Shown here: positions 44,192 through 56,745 of the stretch, piece by piece
Numbering within the stretch: the stretch's first letter is position 1
Layout: each line of letters starts with the position of its first letter
Assembly: GCA_030248215.1 (NCBI GenBank)
Contig: JASANG010003710.1
Span: 248,001-312,000, forward strand
Direction: 5' to 3'
Length of the DNA stretch: 64,000 bases
Source of the DNA: Enoplolaimus lenunculus
Lineage: Eukaryota > Nematoda > Enoplea > Enoplida > Thoracostomopsidae
Notes under the pieces: model-generated
The model's input: the letters and a program-made list of their open reading frames with translations, nothing else
What the model was told of the DNA's origin: nothing
Databases searched by the model: none
Translations under genes and position numbers: made by a program

Positions 44192-44446
44192 CACTGTAAA
44201 TTCCAATGAGTTGATTAATCAATTCAGCTTGTGAGTTGGTTATTTCTGAAGTAATATCAGTAAACATTAACTCACTCTGAGTTTAGCTGATTTTTGCTCT
44301 AAGTTGAGTTGACCCTGCGTGAGTTAAATAATTATCTCACAATGAATTGTGAGGCAACTAAAATTTTTGAGTTCTGATAGTCCTAATTCAGGCTGGAGTG
44401 ATTCGACTCATTCTGAGTACAAATCAACTCACTTAAACTTACATTG
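44192..44446. mobile_element. Family C MITE
   Basis: CACTGTAAATTCCAATGAGT to ACTTAAACTTACATTG. Confidence 0.85.
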
Positions 44447-44786
44447 AAAACTGTTCCAGGTTGGCTCTCAATTTATTTGACGAGGGGCTTTTAAGTACCC
44501 ACTCGTGCGATTTTTAATGCTGACAAGATCAATCAACGAGGGAACCAATAGACGAAAATACGTATCGTATAAAATCTCACAAGGCTGTAATTTTATGCAT
44601 CAGAGCATTTTAATTAAAACGTATGTCTTTTAGGCAGCAATAACACAATGGTACACGCCTTCCTTTATATTGCTTTTATATAACTTGAGTTTGTCTATTT
44701 TTAAATTTAATTTTATTATTTTTTGGCGTTGGCTTTGTTTGTGCGGTCAAATACGGAGGCCGAAATCTGGTGCTGATGACCGTGTA

Positions 44787-44992
44787 CACTGCAACAAATG
44801 GTGAGTCAAATTTACTCTCTCCAAGATAGGTTTTTCTGGACTACACAAATTGAGTCAAAATTCTACTACACCAGAGTCACATTCGACTCACTGGAGTGGC
44901 ACGTTTGACTCTGGCGGAGTCGAACTTAACTCAGTTTGTATAGTCCCGAAAAGCCTGGACAGAGTCAATTTGACTCACCATTTTTTGCAGTG
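44787..44992. mobile_element. Family B MITE
   Basis: CACTGCAACAAATGGTGAGT to CCATTTTTTGCAGTG. Confidence 0.87.
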
Positions 44993-45191
44993 CAGTGGAA
45001 AGCGTTTATCATCATCACTTAACTAAAGGAGCTGGACGACCGGGCCCGAAGGCTTTCAAGTCCTGTGGTGATTTATTTATACGTGTACGTGTTGCGATTA
45101 TTAAATCCAGTGCATTTATAAATATTCAATGTATATATATCATTGCACTGACTTGCTCGTAGTCAACTCTCTATGTGTGAATGGCTCAAAC

Positions 45192-45392
45192 GGCCCATTT
45201 TACTTTTAGGGGCGTCCAGGTTTCTGGTGGGTCTATAAAAGAGTAGGTTTAGATTCTCGATTACATTTTTTTGCTTAGTCTTAGGCTAAGGCTTAAGCTT
45301 AGACTTAGGAACTCATTTTTGCAACGCTTACGCTTTAGGCGTAGGCTTAGGAATACGCTTAATCTACTGTTACGCCCCTAAACGTAACAGCC
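45192..45392. mobile_element. Family A2 MITE
   Basis: GGCCCATTTTACTTTTAGGGG and CCCCTAAACGTAACAGCC; TTAGGC core. Confidence 0.82.
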
Positions 45393-45469
45393 GTTCAAAC
45401 TATCAAAATTCATTCGTGTTAATTCTTCATCGATTGAATTGGTTTCTGCAACTAACCGCAGTAATTATT

Positions 45470-45659
45470 GGCCCATGTATAGAACAGGGCCGTATCGTTT
45501 TCCGGAGGTCCTATAATAGAGTCAGTTTAAGCTTTAGACTAATTTTTTGCTTAGGCTTGGGCTTAGACTTAGGCTTAAGAATAGGCTCATCTATACACTT
45601 AGGCTTAGGCTTATGAATATGCTTATACTACTGTTCCGGCCTCATTTTATTCATGGGCC
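45470..45659. mobile_element. Family A MITE
   Basis: GGCCCATGTATAGAACAGGG to TTTTATTCATGGGCC. Confidence 0.88.
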
Positions 45660-46160
45660 TAATTATTTGCGATTCAGAATCAACCCTTTATATATACAAA
45701 TTGCAAACCATTGATTTATACAATGAAATACATATTTTGAGCTGTTTATGCTATCAAGCTAATATGTTTGTTTTACGCTTCAAAGATTCGACGCATAAAA
45801 TCTTGTACTTTTTCCTAAATCATTTCTGCCGCCGCTAATTTAGACTGGACAATTTCGCTAAGAACTGTCACGAACGCTAATGTGACACTTCAGACAGTAG
45901 ATGAATTAGCTCAGACACAAGAAATATTACGAATATAATCTATAAGGCAGCCAAAAAACAGTGGCACGTACCAAGCGGCCGTGAATCATAATTTGGACCT
46001 TGTGAAATTTGAAATCGAATTCTGTATTGGTATTGTTTGAACTTTCTACTCTGCAAAATTTATATTAATTGTTCGAAAGATTTTATAGCTGTTGTTTAGG
46101 CCTATTCTATGCTTGACAAGAAAGCGTTGCATCTAAAAAAATTTCGTTCTACAAATACAG

Positions 46161-46406
46161 TCAATGTATAGAACGGGCGACCCATGTAAAGATCAGGACC
46201 GGAGAGTTTATCTTACGCTTATGCCTAGGAATATGCTCATTGTTTTACGCTTAGTTTTAGGCCTAGGCTTAGGCTTAGGCTTAGGCTTAGGCTTAGGCTT
46301 AGGCTTAGGCTTAGGCTTAGGCTTAGGCTTTAGGAATACGCTTGTAATACTGTTCCGCTCTTTTTCTTTACACTGGTTGTTCCGTCCCTCTTCTTTACAT
46401 TGGTCA
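46161..46406. mobile_element. Family A MITE with doubled ends
   Basis: Eleven consecutive GCTTAG units (GGCTTAGGCTTAGGCTTAGG) in the core. Termini appear twice on each side (TCAATGTATAGAACGGGC then CCCATGTAAAGATCAGG). Confidence 0.8.
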
Positions 46407-46899
46407 CAATTGTTAACAGAATAATAAGATATTGAATGAATTGAAATAACTCTATATTTGAAAAATTTTCTTTCTCGTCTCAGAAAAAATTTCTTGTTTC
46501 GTCTGGTGGTCTACTAGTAAAATACATGGGGGTGGGGCTCCTCTGAGTCAGCCCCTCTCCCCTCTTGGTTCTAACACCTAAACATAGTAATTATTTGTCA
46601 TTCTATGAACCGTTAACCGGCGTTATATAAAAGGGTACTGCTGGATACGTTTTAAAAGCTGAAACCTATAATTTTGTTGTACTCAATCACGTTTAATATC
46701 AGACGAATAAACATATTATTAACATAAATGGTTTATCCGGAAATTACTAAATAAATTGATTTTATATAAAGCTCACAACATTAAAGTCACTGTTTTGTAA
46801 CGTGAACGGCTAAAGGCATCAATACCGAAGGAGCACATCCGGGAGTGTCTTTTGGCCCCGGTTCCGTTAATATTTTAATATTTGTCAGCAAGAGCCACT

Positions 46900-47009
46900 T
46901 TCAGTGAATCGAATTTGACGCTGGCGGAGTAGAATTTTGACTCAGTTTGTGTAGTCAGGAGAAGCCTATTTCCGAGAGAGTCAATTTGACTCACCATTTT
47001 TTTGCAGTG
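46900..47009. mobile_element. Family B MITE, right half
   Basis: Ends TCACCATTTTTTTGCAGTG. Confidence 0.7.
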
Positions 47010-47079
47010 TGTAGTTTTATTGAAACATTGTTGACAATTTGCAAATTTTATTTAAAAATACTATTTTTGTCACTTTTGT

Positions 47080-47300
47080 CATAGCCAACTTTCAAAGTTG
47101 CAAAAGTTTTTGCTAAAAATCCTGGCAAAACCAGAGGTCTGCCTCCGGCTCCGGCTTCGGCAGAAAATCGGCCTCCAATCCGGCTCCGGCTGCGGTAGAA
47201 TTTTTGTCGGAGGTTCCGGCAATTTCGGTAGTAAAATTTTGGCATAAAATTTTGCAAAATTTTTGTGTTTAGCGCGTTTCGTTTTACTTTTGTAACAATT
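47080..47300. repeat. CCGGCTCCGG-type repeat
   Basis: AGAGGTCTGCCTCCGGCTCC then GGAGGTTCCGGCAATTTCGG; inverse of 23230-23345. Confidence 0.6.
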
Positions 47301-47372
47301 TTCAGCAAAATTTGCAGAGAATTAGCATAAAAACTAAACAACTTATTAACGACATACTGTAGATATTGGCTA

Positions 47373-47479
47373 AATTGAGTCGAATTTGACTCTGGCGGGG
47401 TCGAACTTGACTCAGTTTGTGTTGTCCGGAAAAGCCTATTTCGGAAAAAAGTCAATTTGACTCACCATTTTTTGCAGTG
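47373..47479. mobile_element. Family B MITE, right half
   Basis: GAGTCGAATTTGACTCTGG to TTTTTTGCAGTG. Confidence 0.7.
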
Positions 47480-47859
47480 TACGGGGCACGGTATTGGCAG
47501 TCACGACATTGTCGTTGGGCAAACTTTCGTGTTATGATCTTCGACATAATGCCTATAAACCATGTTCACTGTTTGAAAATGTCGGCAAAGTTGCGGTGGT
47601 AAATCTTATTGTCTTGTACAATGATACTAAAGTTTGAAAGTTTAATTACTTAAAGCATTGCGCTTGAGCAAACCTAAACTTTGTTAACTCAGGGCGAAAA
47701 AAATTTACAAAACAAGATTTATTTCACCATCAGCTTCTGAATATTAAGCCTAATGGTGACATATAATGGCCGTTCTACTCTTCTATAAACAATGCTACAA
47801 ACTCTTGGATAACCTTAGCTGTTTGGTGTTTTTTTGCAAGTTATAGCTATTACAAATGA

Positions 47860-48066
47860 GGATCAATGTAAAGAACAAGGGCGGAACAGTATTTTAAGCA
47901 TATTCCTAAGTCTAGGCCTAACCTTAAGCTTAAGTGTAACTATGAGTTTATTCCTAAGCCTGAGCCTAAGCCAAAGCCTACGCCAAGCAAAAACAATTAG
48001 TCTAACGCATAAGCTTACTCTATTCTAGTCCCGAAAAACGTTCCGCCCGTGATCTTTACCTGGGCC
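47860..48066. mobile_element. Family A MITE
   Basis: GATCAATGTAAAGAACAAGG to GTGATCTTTACCTGGGCC. Confidence 0.82.
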
Positions 48067-48477
48067 CAAACGAGATACTTTTGTAATATATTAATTTTCT
48101 GGTCTGATGCATGGTTTAATTGGTATTGTAACCATGAAGAGTAATATGTTGTTGTTTTTTGTTTTATTAATGTAGAACGTGCCTTTAAATAAGTGCCAAG
48201 CGTTGTTGGCATTGTATTTCAGGCTACTGAGTTGTCAACGTTGTTCAGGGCAGTCTCAGACAATGGACTATTGTGTAGCGTTGAAATATTTTGGTTTCAG
48301 CCGGGTCATGTTTTGTCTCATGTTGATTCGACGTCAATGTTAAATTTATGATTCTATAAGATTTGATGAACGGCTGAACTACTACTCTCAAATACAGAAG
48401 CGCGTTTTAGTTGTTATGTCGATATTTTAAGGTTACGGGTTGCATCAAAGGTCAAAGTTTTTTGTGTTAATGTCTTA

Positions 48478-48666
48478 CACTGCAAAAAATGCTGAGCCAA
48501 ATTGACTCTGACCGAAATAGGCTCTACGGGAGTACACTGAGTCAAATTTGACTCGATTCAGTGAGTCGAATTCCACTCTGGCGGGGTTGAATTTGACTCA
48601 GATTGTGTAGTCCCGTACAGCCTATTTCGGAGAGAGAGTCAATTTGACTGAACATTTTTTGCAGTG
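48478..48666. mobile_element. Family B MITE
   Basis: CACTGCAAAAAATGCTGAGC to CATTTTTTGCAGTG. Confidence 0.88.
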
Positions 48667-48819
48667 TACTCACGTCATATTTTTGGCTACTTAGCTAAAG
48701 CCCTCGTTTTTAACTTTACATGAACAATATAATCATCGCAGATTTTTGCACAACAGCGCTGGGGGGATAGTTTCGTTACCAATAACCCTCTCTGTGATCC
48801 GCTTCAAATTGTGTACGTG

Positions 48820-49020
48820 CACTGCAAAAAATGGTGAGTCACATTGACAGTATCCAAAATAGGCTAGACTGAAGAGTACACTCAAATTGAGTCAAATTTG
48901 ACTTCGCCAGAGTCAAGTTCGACTCACAAGTTTGACTCTGGTCGAGTCGAATTTGATTCTGTTTGTGCCGTCCCGTAGGGCCTATTTTGGAGAGAGTCAA
49001 TAATTTGACTCAACATAGTG
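48820..49020. mobile_element. Family B MITE, right terminus decayed
   Basis: CACTGCAAAAAATGGTGAGT to GACTCAACATAGTG. Confidence 0.82.
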
Positions 49021-49209
49021 TGGTTTCAGGTATAACCAAGTGGAACCATGATCAAATCTTAAGGTTTACTGAGCCATTTTTAACATAAGTAGGTATATTG
49101 TGTAAAAATTGAAAAAATCGTTGTTTCAGTAGCTTATTTATAGTTTTCACCACTGATAAATTTACGTTCCCACTTTAGCACTGTATGCTTGTGGAGCCCA
49201 TACCAGATT

Positions 49210-49405
49210 TGGCTGAGCAGTGGCGGATTCAGAATTTTCTGCAGGGGGCATTATATACATGCTGTAAAAAAACATCACGAGCGAAGCAAACGAGAATCCA
49301 AACGAGCAAATTTCGTGGCGCAAAAGTAAAAATTTGTAAGGCAGAGGGACCTTACCATTGTATCATGAAAATGTTCTTGGAGACTTTTGACCCTGCCCCC
49401 CTTTA
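49210..49405. repeat. Interspersed repeat (GTGGCGGATTCAGAATTTTC)
   Basis: Contains ACGAGCGAAGCAAACGAG and GAGGGACCTTACCATTGTATC; the latter recurs near 57.3 kb. Confidence 0.45.
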
Positions 49406-49639
49406 GATTCACTTTTGTGGTTGAGAGTAGTTCGTATATCCTCGCACATCATAATTTTTGCCAGGATTATGTCATAAATCAACGTCATTTTTCGCTAGTT
49501 TTCATACGACATGTTATAGTTTAAAACCCTCACAAACTTAGGCAGCTATCAGTGCATTTTAGTCAGCACGAGAGTATTAAACGAGAGGTAGGTATTCACA
49601 CGGGCATATATTGATCTTTGAAATTTTTCTGAAAAATTA

Positions 49640-49713
49640 GAAAAAGTATTGTTTTGAGCCGGATCCGGATGCCGATTTTATGCCGTATCCGGAGCCAGTT
49701 ATCCGGTTGCACC

Positions 49714-49792
<79 letters not shown>
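49640..49792. repeat. CCGGATCC repeat followed by (TA)n
   Basis: AGCCGGATCCGGATGCCG, TTGCACCCTG, then about 35 TA units. Same order as 2399-2565 in inverse. Confidence 0.8.
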
Positions 49793-52700
49793 ATCATTAA
49801 TATTATATTATATAACCGATTTCAGGTGAAAATCCTAAAGACGAAAGAATTTGATTGAACATTTAATATATATATCTAAATTGCAATGATTCTTCAAGTT
49901 GAACCCTTTCGCAGTAAAATTCTGGTTAATATTCTACACTTTAATGTGATATAGTAAAATTGCCTAAAAGCGGCGTTTTTAGGTTAGAAAATATTGCTTG
50001 GATATTTTGGTTCACATTCGTCGTCTGGTCAAAAGTTTTGACAATGGTTTATAAGCATTGGTCTATAAACCTGATAGCTGAACGTTAAAGTTTTTAGCCG
50101 ACGTTGCTTTGTTAAACTTTGTTTGTTTTTTAATTTTTACTGATTTGAAAAGCAGTTGATGGCATGGTTTTGTGTTGTATTATAATCTACATATAGTATT
50201 TTTCTATTTAAAACGTATCCTTAGCAGTCTCTTGGTCTTTAACCTTAGGTTTCTGAATTGTCTCTCGGTGTTTTAGTCTTAGGTTTGCGCACATGGTTTT
50301 ATATGGAGTTTTGTTATAGCTTGACCTTTTACTACATATATGTCGTAGCCGAAGTCGTAATTCAGTACAATTCCGAATTGGGCTCTAGTCCAAAGTGGAA
50401 TAACGACTTATGATAGCCCAAGTCGGAATCACATGTCTATGATGAAGCGTGCGTTTTCTGATTGGTTATTTGAGAGCGGGAATTTTTTTGATTGGTTACT
50501 TAATAGTCGAAATCCAGTACGATTATACTTCAGGATAGTCCAAAACTATGGATTTGATTGAATACTGTCAGCTTTAGTTTATAGAGGTGCCTCAGTGGCG
50601 TCCCTACATTTTTCCAGAGGTGTCGACTCACATGCCGCTGCAGCGTGCCTAACGGTCATTAACAGTTCGTTGCCATTGTGGGTCGGCAAATTAGCTTAGT
50701 CAAACAAACCGTTTCGCCACCGATCGGTAGCGATTATTAAGATGATCAAACGAGTATTCGTTTCAGCTAATTGTATTTGAGTATGGCATTAAGGTAGTAA
50801 CACTGAGAATACATTCATCAACTTTAGGATGCCCGTTACCAGCGTCAAGGTGTGCAAACTCTCAACCCGTTTGTTTACAGAGTCAAACTTTCAAACCGTT
50901 GAAACTTACAAAATATAATGTCATGGTTTTTGGGCTTTGACCAACCTTGCGCAATGATACTACTATAACTGCACGCCAGAGTCACGTAAATCAAAATAAT
51001 TTGCCATAAACTTGGTATTTATTTCGTTATTTTGATATCTGATATTAGTCGCATGAGAGTTTCTCAATGGTGACAGTAAGATCGGGCACAGAGCCAGCTT
51101 TAGCATATTTATTCAACTTCTACAAAGTCATGCGTACTCCAGATGATTTTTGACGGGGTTAGTGTGATAGACACTGACGCTGTTTTTGAATTCAATATCC
51201 AGCATAATGAAGCTAATATGCCTGAAAGCGTGGAACACGGACGCGTTTTTGGCGTCCGTGTTCATCACTCTACCCCCGGCAAAAGTCGTCTGGTGTATGC
51301 ATGATATTGTGGAAGTTGTATATTAGAGAAAGGTGTCATAGGTGATACTGTCAGGTGTAGCATGCAAATATTTTACTAATATTTGCATAAACGAGGTCAT
51401 ATCCGAAGCTTTTATAGGATGCATAGCCCCTGCGCTCATGGTCCGCTTATCGCTCTTGATATAGAACCGAGAGCATACTTCCTTCGAAAGAATGTTAACA
51501 TGTCATGGGTGGGTGTATAACGGAGAGAAGCAATAGGAACGATATATTTCCAACCCCGAAATTTCTCAACAAACAAGAATAAAATCATATTTTAACAGAC
51601 TTGTGAACTTGAAGAATTATACATTGCCACTGAAATCTTACACTGAAAAAATACTGTGTAAGATGTGAAATAAAACCTATATGGTTTTCCGACTAAAATC
51701 AACACAATCATAACACATTTAAATGTAAAAAATTCCGATTGCGGTTCCGACGAGCAAATTCAATTCAGACTCCGATGCCGATGCAGGCAAAATTACGTCC
51801 TGGTTGGAACCCAAATATATATATATTTATATATATGTGTGTGTATGTATGTATGTATATAAATAATCGCGGCCTTTCCCATTTTCAGAAATTTCTAAAA
51901 CTTCCACCTGGCGTTTTAATATCATTCCGCTGCAGACCGATGATTGGAAAATAGATTTTAGTTTAAACAATTTGCAAACGCAACAAATGTACACATTTTG
52001 TGGTTTAGCAATATTTTCATGTAAACTTGATTATATATAAAAGATATTTTTGTAAAATTTAGTTTGCTTGTATGATCCACCAGGTTTTATTCTAAAACTT
52101 GTAAAAATGCTGTTCTGCTTCATTTCCACGCCCTTGTGTACGCCTCTCGCCACTGTATAGTGAATTATGTTTTTTTTCGCACGCCAGGTTTAAATTTGAA
52201 CGCTTAGGTTTTAGTTAACCGTGCGATGACTTTTGCCGCACTTCTTCAGCCCTGGGGAATGTTTTAAACAGGTTTTTCAAAAAAAAACTTGGGGGGCCAG
52301 CTGAGAGTCGTTTTTGTGTTGATTGGCTTGTGTTAGTACCAAACCAGAAATTGATTTTTCTTCTCAAACGCAACGCTCATTGGGTACATGTTTTTTACAC
52401 TGAACGTTTTCTGATGCTAAAGCCGTGATTGGTTCAAAATTGTTAAATCTTTTGAGTAAATTAGCGAATCATATTTTGTTTGATAACTTTCCAATTGCGA
52501 GACATTATGTTTCCAATTTTCAGTATTAATTTTACAAAATTTTGCTTACATATTTTTCTCTTAAAATCCAAGCACTGATTTTGCTATAAATACTAGCAAA
52601 CGTAACGTAAAGTTCAAAAATGCCTGAGGCCACTCTATTACCCGCGTACGTGTGAAAGTATCAAATTGCTAAATAAATACGCTCAAAAGTTTCGCAATAT

Positions 52701-53618
52701 GGCTTCGGTCACAAGCGCGCGTCAAAAAAAAAACGCCGCTACCGCGCGGATAGCTAATCATATGGCTTCGTGAAACTTGTGAATATAAAAGATTGAAATA
52801 TCACAAATAATTCATTACATACATTTGGTCATATTCTCATTGTTGGTGTTGAAAACAGCTTATGAATCTTACAGAAAAATTTAAGTTAAACAGCATCATA
52901 ACAACTGCCAAGTTCAGGTTTAATCGCAGCGGAATTAATTAATTTTACTTGTTTACGGCGGTTAAGGCCAAATTTTGGTGATTTTTTCCAGTGTTTGCAC
53001 CAGTCGCATTTCTATGTTCACACAGCTAGGAATGCATTTGCTAAGCCAAATTTTGCAATACAATTATGTATTTTAAATATTGACAGGTGTATATTTGCTA
53101 TTGAACAATGTTTTCAATTGTGAAATGACTAAAATGACAATTGTTTGATGTAATTTTTGATTTTAAGTCAAATAAATTTGTTACGAACGTTTGGACAATT
53201 TTATATTTTTGGATTTTAATCTTAAACTAAGAAGAAGGATTTTAGCTAACAAATCTTTGTACCATTTTGATTTAAAAAATCATTTAAAATTGTGCAAATT
53301 TAACATTTTAAGTGTTTCCATACTTAAAATTTCAAAACTTCAATTGACGAATTTTGTAGAAATTGCTTCGTCGTAGCAAGGCCTACTTATAAGTTAGACC
53401 ATTCCCGTAAAAGTGGAAAATTATGAAGAAATAAAGTTTGTTATTGCAATTTTTGAAACGTTGATTCTTGTCAAAAGTGATGCCGCAGACATTTTTAGCG
53501 TTTACTTTGTGTTGGGGGACGCTTACTACAATAAATCGCGCAGTTCAGTTGTTTGAAAACCTATCGCTAACTGGTAACAGGTGCTATACTGATTTGAAAA
53601 TGCATATGCTTAATACAA
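49793..53618. other. Gene-poor AT-rich DNA
   Basis: Nothing coding. It holds a TAGCCGAAGTCGTAATTC repeat-like piece at 50340-50440, a strong hairpin at 51230-51259, and TATG-type microsatellite at 51815-51862. Confidence 0.3.
51230..51259. repeat. Perfect 11-bp inverted repeat
   Basis: AACACGGACGC and GCGTCCGTGTT separated by about 7 bases. Confidence 0.8.
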
Positions 53619-53871
53619 CACAGTGTAAATTCCAAGGAGCTGATTAACCAACTCAGAGGGAACATTGGCCATTTCTGGCTATTTCTGAGTTAATAACAGT
53701 AAACATTAACACACTCTGAGCTGGTTTAATTCTGCGAGAGTTAATTAATTAACTCAGAATGAGTTCAATCAATTCACAATTCTGATTTCTGAAAGACCTA
53801 ATTCAGTGCTCAGACTTGTGAGGGGATCCAACTCATTCTGAGTTAAAAGCAATTCACTGAAATTGACAGTG
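53619..53871. mobile_element. Family C MITE
   Basis: CACAGTGTAAATTCCAAGGA to CACTGAAATTGACAGTG. Confidence 0.82.
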
Positions 53872-56112
53872 CAGTCTCAAAAATACACTGTAACTGTCTC
53901 TAGATTCAACGTTTACGAGTTAACATTTTTGCTAAAATTTTTTCCAATTTATAAAACTGATATTTGCTTCAAGGTTTCCAGCCGTAAATTATTTCCGTTT
54001 CTGAAAATCATTTAAAACTTTGGCAATTGCCGTGTTACGCCTAAAGGACAACGCTGTACTAATGATAGTAATTTGGTCAAATTCCGTCCGATACACTGAA
54101 ATCGTATCACGCAAATAGCTAATTTAGCTTCAATCCTGAGTTATGATTCTAAGAAGCCTGAGAGGCTTAAAACTTTGCCAGGGAAATACCGTAATAAATA
54201 TAGACAGTTGTTAACGGTGTAGGACTTTGAAGTACCTTTTTCATAGCTTCTTGTGGACTAAACATGCATCAAGTGACAGACAGTTTTATACCCCTATGTC
54301 GTTTGATCCATGCTCCCAAATATTGCTCGTTTGTAGAGGGGCAAGATTTCCGGGTGGAGCTGGAGTAAGAAATACTTTGCTAACGTAAAGTCCTTTAATA
54401 TATACTGAAGATATTGCTAGAAACGTCACCCCTCGGAGCACCGACAGCCTAAAATAAGCTTCAAAATAATTCCTGTAAGTTTTTTCGCTTAATTTTGTCC
54501 AACTAAAAATCTTCTATGTTTCTCTCTCTTGGATAAAACAAATTTTCACGGTCGTATTTATATATATATATATATCTTTATATATATATATATTTAAAAA
54601 ATGTTCTTCAGTTGCCGCAATGATTTTTTACACGAATCGCGGCCATGGTTGTTGTACAGACCCGCGTTGGATTTTCCGGTAATTTTGATAATTATGGTAT
54701 CAAAAACAAGCCATATTATATCGCGAAGATACTACTCTTTTACAGTAGAAATGTGTTTTTTTTTCAACTCTAAAGGCCTATTTTGATTTGATGCAACTCA
54801 CAAATCAGCATTCTGAATGCGTAGTGATGATGTCATTTCGAGAGGGTATAATAATATCATTGAAATTGTTTTTGGTGAACGCGCGTTGGAAGTGAGCAAA
54901 AATTTTTGACTTAACCTGGCAGGTTATATTATCACGTATACGTGTGTATTTTTAGGTTATATGAAACAATTCGATGATATACATCCTCCATGTATTTGTC
55001 GTTGAAGCTTGAACTGGGGGGGGGGGGGTTGTTAACCGAAATGCCAGTTTGAGCCGATAAGATTTACGCGTTTAAGCCTTGGTTTCTAGAGCCCTTGTTT
55101 GATAGTGATTGTTGGGGTGTTTTTCCACGATTTGAAATTATCTTTTGTTCAAAAGACGTCTGCGCTTCAAAGACAGTAAGAAAATGTCCGATGCAAATGA
55201 TCGTTAACTGTGAGTCTTGGGCATTCTGGGATATTAATAGTTATTGCTATTTTTATAGCAATTATTTGTCAGCTATGAGTTATATATATACATGTATATA
55301 TCAGAGTGTGATGTGAGTAAGGATTTTTTTACCCGACCCACACTTTGTTCACGCAAATGTCTTCTCTGCCCACGGGTTTACTACCCACGCTAAAAAGATG
55401 CACCCACGACCCACCTTACACCAGTGTCTGAAGTGAAAATAGTATTTTAAAGATCGCTGGTGATTGGCTCTTTAATGAAGTTTTGCGTTATAGCTCCAAT
55501 GAATTTTGCACATGAAAAGTTTTACTAGAGATAACAAAATTTCAAACTCTAATGAAATAAAGCATAGAAGTTTTGCTTTTCACCGCTCGTTGGCTAGCTT
55601 AGGCAATAGCGTATGTTTAGCACCTTTACTCTTAAGCGTTTAGTCCGGGCAAAACCTGTCAAACTGTCAATTTTTTACCCGTGTGATAGAAATCTTTACC
55701 CGCGGGTGTCCGCACGGCTGAAATTTTTTTACCCGACCCACGTTTACCCGCACGTAGACACGCAATTTCGAGGCCGGGTCTTTACGCCTTCAGCAGACTT
55801 TGTGCTCCACATTCCGGTAACATTGTGTATTGCGTATTATTTCGCATTGTAGGTTCGCGCAGCGTTGCCTACGGAATGTTCAGTGTGAGAATGAGTTGAC
55901 TAATTTTATTTACCATCAATATGCCTTAGGTTCAATAAACCTAATTGACTGAAAATCGTCAAAAAATATATCATTTTTGGCCAAATACCTCTGTCATAAA
56001 AAAATTTACCCGAACTTAAAGTTGAACTCAACCGAACTTTGACGCTCATTAAACCCCAAGTAAATGTTGCAGGATATAATTTATTGAACAAAATATGTCT
56101 TATAAAAGCGCA
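53872..56112. other. Gene-poor DNA
   Basis: TATA microsatellite at 54558-54594, (G)11 at 55017-55028, and a repeated TTTTTTACCCGACCCAC phrase at 55326 and 55727. No gene. Confidence 0.3.
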
Positions 56113-56303
56113 GGCCAATTTTACTTTTAGGGGCGTAAACCGTAGATTAAGCGTATTCCTTAGCCGAAGCCTAAGCCTAAGCGTTGCAAGAATGTGTTCC
56201 TAAGCCTACGCCTAAGCCTAGAACTAAGCAAAATTAACGTGATCTAGAATCTAAACCGACTCTTTTATAGACCCACCAGAAACCTGGACGCCCCACGCTG
56301 GCC
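56113..56303. mobile_element. Family A2 MITE
   Basis: GGCCAATTTTACTTTTAGGGG left, GGACGCCCCACGCTGGCC right. Confidence 0.78.
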
Positions 56304-56527
56304 AAAGTGCAAATGTATAAAAAATAAATTCATACTTAAGAACATAAATCTCACTGAAAATTATGGTTTTTATTTTATTATTAAGCAAAAAGTAATGTTG
56401 CTGTAGTTGTGGTTATTCATTGTTGTCGTAATTCCACAGAAACCATTTGTGTTTGGGGTCAACTGCGAATACAAGGGTTTGCAGAAATTTTGCGGAGAGA
56501 CGCAAAAAGGCACTTTTACACGTTTTA

Positions 56528-56745
56528 GGGCCCATGTTTACTTTAAGGGGCGTCCAGGTTTCTGGTGGATCTATGAAAGATTAAGGTTTACATTTTAGAT
56601 TACATTTTTTGCTTAGGCTTAGGCTTAGGTAGGCTTAGGCTTAGGCGTAAGCTTAGGAACTCATTTTTGCAACACTTATGCTATAAGGCTTATGCTTAGG
56701 AATACGCTTAATCTACTGTTACGCCGCTTAAAGTAACATTGGCCC
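56528..56745. mobile_element. Family A2 MITE
   Basis: GGGCCCATGTTTACTTTAAG left, TTAAAGTAACATTGGCCC right. Confidence 0.8.

Noticed and set aside
6540-46330. TTAGGC runs as internal telomere sequence
   Set aside because: They lie within MITEs with TIRs, so they are element cores rather than chromosome-end relics.
46164-46424. Frame with repeated Gly-Leu residues
   Set aside because: It translates the TTAGGC hexamers of a family A MITE.
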